From CAZCEC01 sp964497615 (GTDB taxonomy: Bacteria; Chloroflexota; Anaerolineae; Anaerolineales; UBA6663): a stretch of DNA of 64,000 bases. The translations under genes and the position numbers were made by a program. The notes under the pieces were generated by a model. It saw only the letters and a program-made list of their open reading frames with translations, was not told where the DNA came from and made no database searches. This document shows positions 61,508-64,000 of the stretch, one piece after another (position 1 is the stretch's first letter; the number at the start of each line of letters is the position of its first letter). The stretch covers positions 46,958-110,957 of the forward strand of contig CAZCEC010000013.1 in the NCBI GenBank assembly GCA_964497615.1, read 5' to 3'.

Positions 61508-62424
61508 TAGCCCGGCGCCAGCTTCAACTTCACGCCACTCGCCCCAAACCGGATCATCTTCTGGGCAATCTGGAGCGTGAAGGCGGCGGCCTCCAGCGGG
61601 TTGGTGCCGCCGTTGTTGAAGATGTTGCAGACGACGTCGCGGTCGGCGTCGGTGTGGCCGGGCTTGGGGCGATAGGCCATGTAGGCGCTGAGGGACTCGG
61701 CGCGGCCCAGGCCGGGGCGCTCGCCGATGAGGAGGATGACGACATCGGGCGAGAGCAATTCGCCGATGTCGTTAAGGACGCCGACGCGGCAGTGTTGGAT
61801 GAAGAACGGCGTGCCGAGGGTGAGGCCGGCGGCCTGCGCGCCCTGGCGGAGGACGGGGAACATCTCGCGCACGTTGGCCTCGACGGCGAGGGCGCTGAGG
61901 CCGTCACCGACGACGAGCTGGAGGTTGGGCGATGGGACGCACTTCTCGGCGATGAGGCGGCGGGCGTCGTCGTTGAGCTGGCGGCCCAGGTCGGGGCGGA
62001 GGAGATATTCCTGCTGGCCGCCGGTGATGCGGGTCTGGACGGTGAAGAGGCCCAATTCGTCCAGGAGGGCCTGGTCCACGTCGCGGCAGAGGGCGTCCTG
62101 GGTGATGGCGTGGTCGGCCTGGAAGCGGAGGAGGGCAGTGGTGCGGTAACGCGGGCCGGCGCGGCCGACGCCGATGCGGGCGGTGGTGGCGGCCATGAGG
62201 GCGCGCAGGGCCTCGGGGTCGCGGGGATTGGCGACGCCGGGGACGGCGCGGGCGGCGGGGGTGGTGGGGTCGGGGAGGTCGAGGGAAAGTGTGGAGGTGT
62301 GGGGGTGTGGAGGCGTGGGGGTGGGCGTGGGCGCGGATTGGCCGGCGGGCGTGGGCGCGGCGCGGGCGGCGCGAAGTTCGCGGAGGACGGCGTCGACGAG
62401 GGCGGCGATTTGGGAGTCGTTCAT
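61507..62424 (-). CDS. eutC: Ethanolamine ammonia-lyase small subunit
   Basis: The 305-residue subunit pairs with EutB to bind adenosylcobalamin and cleave ethanolamine to acetaldehyde and ammonia. Family motifs are GVGRAGPRYRTTALLRFQAD, HAITQDALCRDV, LVVGDGLSALAVEANV, CRVGVLNDIGE, IGERPGLGRAESLSAYMAYR and NIFNNGGTNPLEAA. The N-terminal helix (about 1-20) resembles the encapsulation helix of other EutC proteins and is joined by an unusual Pro/Thr/His-rich linker (about 29-48) encoded by a CCACACC-type repeat. The stop codon coincides with the edge of the inverted-repeat unit. Confidence 0.95.
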   Translation of the reverse strand: MNDSQIAALVDAVLRELRAARAAPTPAGQSAPTPTPTPPHPHTSTLSLDLPDPTTPAARAVPGVANPRDPEALRALMAATTARIGVGRAGPRYRTTALLRFQADHAITQDALCRDVDQALLDELGLFTVQTRITGGQQEYLLRPDLGRQLNDDARRLIAEKCVPSPNLQLVVGDGLSALAVEANVREMFPVLRQGAQAAGLTLGTPFFIQHCRVGVLNDIGELLSPDVVILLIGERPGLGRAESLSAYMAYRPKPGHTDADRDVVCNIFNNGGTNPLEAAAFTLQIAQKMIRFGASGVKLKLAPG

Positions 62425-62442
62425 GTGGTCTGGCGGGCCAGC

Positions 62443-62510
62443 GAATAGAATTCGCGCCTCAAGGCCTGTGGCCGCCGCGTCCCTCTGCAGGGACGCAGGA
62501 GGCGCTATTC
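62443..62510. repeat. Nested palindromic element between the small gene and eutC
   Basis: Nested complementary arms GAATAG/CTATTC (62443-62448 and 62505-62510), GCGCCTC/GAGGCGC (62454-62460 and 62499-62505) and GCGTCCCT/AGGGACGC (62477-62484 and 62489-62496). The start also carries GCGAAT-AGA-ATTCGC (62441-62455), nearly the palindrome of the 56-bp array. It contains the TAG stop of the small upstream gene and would form a large stem in the eut mRNA. Confidence 0.75.
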
Positions 62511-62738
62511 ATTGGTCGGTGGGGGCTCTCCTTTGGGTTGGGCCCGGTCAGTCTCCTCCAGCCGCTGCTTCATTTCTTCGAGTTGGAGGGTCATGCGCTG
62601 GAGGCTGATCTCCATCTGGTCCAGGCGGATGAGCATCTGGCGCGTCCACTGATCAAAGGTGGGCTGGGTGAGGACGTGGGCCTCCTTGAGGGCGCGCGCC
62701 ATCGCGCGGCGCAGTTCGAGTTTTTCGCTGTCGTGCAT
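62505..62738 (-). CDS. Small coiled-coil protein coupled to eutB
   Basis: A 77-residue protein starting at ATG 62738, overlapping the eutB stop by one base (TGATG). It is almost wholly helical: an amphipathic N-terminal segment (EKLELRRAMARALKEAHVL), then WTRQMLIRLDQMEISLQRM and LQLEEMKQRLEETDRA with heptad spacing, and a charged Pro-rich tail. It does not match any Eut protein I know. Translational coupling to the lyase large subunit suggests a partner, targeting or scaffold protein for the enzyme or its shell. Confidence 0.75.
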   Translation of the reverse strand: MHDSEKLELRRAMARALKEAHVLTQPTFDQWTRQMLIRLDQMEISLQRMTLQLEEMKQRLEETDRAQPKGEPPPTNE

Positions 62739-64000
62739 CAGGCCTCTTTCAGGAAGAAGGTCGGATCGCCGGCGCGGTCGGTGAGCACCCCGTTGCGCAT
62801 CAACCCCAGGTCTTCCAGCCAGCGCTCGAACTCGGGCGCGGGGCGCAGCTTGAAGAGCTGGCGCAGGGTGGGGGCATCGTGGTAGGAGGTGCACTGGTAG
62901 GAGAGCATGGCGTCGTCGCCCATGGGCACGCCCATGAAGTAGTTGCAGCCGGCGGCGGTGAGCATGACGGCCAGGTTCTCGATGGCGTTCTGGTCGGCGC
63001 GGGCGTGGTTGGTGTAACAGGCGTCGCAGCCCATGGGCAGGCCGGTGAGCTTGCCCATAAAGTGATCCTCCAGCCCGGCGCGCTGGATCTGGCGGGCGTC
63101 GTAGAGGTACTCCGGGCCGATGAAGCCGACGACGGTGTTGACCTGGTAGGGGGCGTAGCGGCGGGCGAGGCCGTAGGCGCGGGCCTCCAGGGTAAGCTGG
63201 TCCCAGCCGTGGTGGGCGTTGGCGGAGAGGGCGGCGCCCTGGCCGGTCTCAAAGTAGAGGTAGTTGGGGCCGGTGGGCACGCAATACTTCTTGGCGAGCG
63301 CGTTGGCTTCGTCGAGCATCCCGACCGAGATGCCGAAGGACTCGTTGCCAAGCTGGGAGCCGGAGATGGACTGGAAGACGAGGCCGATGGGCACGCCATT
63401 CTGAAGGCACTTCATCTGCGTGGTGACGTGCGACAGGACGCAGTTCTGGGTGGGGATGGCCCAATCGCGGATGATGCCGTGGGTCATCTCCAGCAGCCGG
63501 GCAACGGAGCCGTAGGAGTCGTCAACTGGATTAATGCCGATGACGGAGTCGCCGGAGCCGTAGGACAGGCCCTCGTAGATGCTGGCGCGGATGCCCTCGG
63601 GCGAATCGGTGGGGTGGTTGGGCTGGTTGCGGCTGGAGAGGGTGCCGGGCAGGCCGATGGTGTTGGCGCAGTGGGCGGTGACGCGGATCTTGCTGGCGGC
63701 ACAAATCAGGTCCAGGTTGGACATGAGCTTGGCGACGGCGGCGATCATCTCGGCGGTGAGGCCGGCGGAAATGCGGCGGATCATCTCGCCGGTGGTGGTG
63801 TCGGCCAGGAGCCACTCGCGGAATTCGCCGACCGTCCAACCCTTAATCTCGGCGTAGATGGTCTCGTTGACGCCGTCCTGGATGACGCGGGTGACTTCGT
63901 CGCTTTCGTAGGGGGCGGCGGGGCAAGCGCGCAGGGCGGCGAGGGGCACTTCGGCCAGGACGAACCGGGCGGCGGCGCGCTCGGCGGCGGTCTCGGCGGC
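62738..64000 (-). CDS. eutB: Ethanolamine ammonia-lyase large subunit, 5'-truncated
   Basis: The frame is open to the window edge; about 40 N-terminal residues are missing. The visible 420 residues match EutB along the TIM barrel: DEVTRVIQDGVNETIYAEIK, IYEGLSYGSGDSVIGINPVD, CVLSHVTTQMKCLQNG, NYLYFETGQGAALSANAHHG, TVVGFIGPEYLYDARQI, GLEDHFMGKLTGLPMGCDAC, YTNHARADQN and AGCNYFMGVPMGDDAMLSYQ. It is the substrate- and B12-binding catalytic subunit. It is the most upstream visible gene of the minus-strand operon that runs to the eutT-like gene and beyond. Confidence 0.96.
   Translation of the reverse strand, partial: AAETAAERAAARFVLAEVPLAALRACPAAPYESDEVTRVIQDGVNETIYAEIKGWTVGEFREWLLADTTTGEMIRRISAGLTAEMIAAVAKLMSNLDLICAASKIRVTAHCANTIGLPGTLSSRNQPNHPTDSPEGIRASIYEGLSYGSGDSVIGINPVDDSYGSVARLLEMTHGIIRDWAIPTQNCVLSHVTTQMKCLQNGVPIGLVFQSISGSQLGNESFGISVGMLDEANALAKKYCVPTGPNYLYFETGQGAALSANAHHGWDQLTLEARAYGLARRYAPYQVNTVVGFIGPEYLYDARQIQRAGLEDHFMGKLTGLPMGCDACYTNHARADQNAIENLAVMLTAAGCNYFMGVPMGDDAMLSYQCTSYHDAPTLRQLFKLRPAPEFERWLEDLGLMRNGVLTDRAGDPTFFLKEA

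Overview
The window is a high-GC (roughly two-thirds G+C by eye) draft bacterial contig with three runs of N (10, 100 and 10 bases). No rRNA or tRNA was recognised. The gene content and style suggest an environmental Chloroflexota, probably Anaerolineae-like. The indicators are TATAAT-type promoters, a CIRCE-controlled groESL, secreted propeller and beta-helix proteins ending in a short LPL tail, roadblock, PspC and ABA4-like proteins, and many palindromic or purine-rich intergenic repeats. This assignment is inference; no marker gene was available to prove it.

Layout. 1-5.6 kb: an exopolysaccharide / dTDP-sugar module on the plus strand (GT4 glycosyltransferase, two Wzz-like proteins, a BY-kinase, long-form RmlA, RfbB). 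5.8-10.9 kb: citrate synthase behind a consensus promoter and a terminator-like leader hairpin, then a run of tightly spaced unknowns (two tandem paralogues, a propeller protein, a redoxin, a methyltransferase-like protein). 10.9-14.2 kb, minus: nitroreductase, DUF2255 and FAD lactone-oxidase-like operon and a membrane protein. 14.3-21.4 kb, plus: urocanate hydratase and imidazolonepropionase separated by roadblock, MFS and LysM genes, then a GAF-SpoIIE phosphatase. 21.5-27.6 kb: PspC, groEL-groES with CIRCE, a 56-bp tandem repeat array, a TPR protein, DinB and Hsp20. 27.7-34.9 kb: membrane protein, ECF sigma / anti-sigma pair, ClpB, NarL-type two-component system. 34.9-39.5 kb: a large predicted HExxH protein with an N-terminus like cargo of extracellular contractile injection systems, a small partner gene and a secreted surface protein. 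39.9-45.9 kb: ABC-2 exporter, ABA4-like and CPBP proteins and a zinc-ribbon protein. 45.9-51.7 kb, minus: CrtI-like oxidoreductase, acyltransferase, phosphodiesterase-Kelch lipoprotein, LysR. 51.9-58.3 kb: sigma-70 factor, divergent Lrp/LysE pair, two large secreted repeat proteins. 58.4-64.0 kb, minus: an ethanolamine-utilisation operon (eutB, a small coiled-coil gene, eutC, a four-helix-bundle gene framed by inverted repeats, eutL, eutT-like, then a methyltransferase and a DUF3592-like gene).

How the parts work together. The 5' block makes and regulates a surface polysaccharide. The hut genes feed histidine carbon to glutamate. The eut genes cleave ethanolamine with a B12 enzyme and include a microcompartment shell protein. 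The chaperones (GroESL, ClpB, Hsp20) form a loose heat-shock neighbourhood. Most interesting are the injection-system-like metallopeptidase and its neighbour, the inverted-repeat unit inserted exactly at the eutC stop codon, the small gene translationally coupled to eutB, the leader hairpin of citrate synthase, and a recurrent hexamer-N6-start-codon arrangement suggesting leaderless mRNAs.
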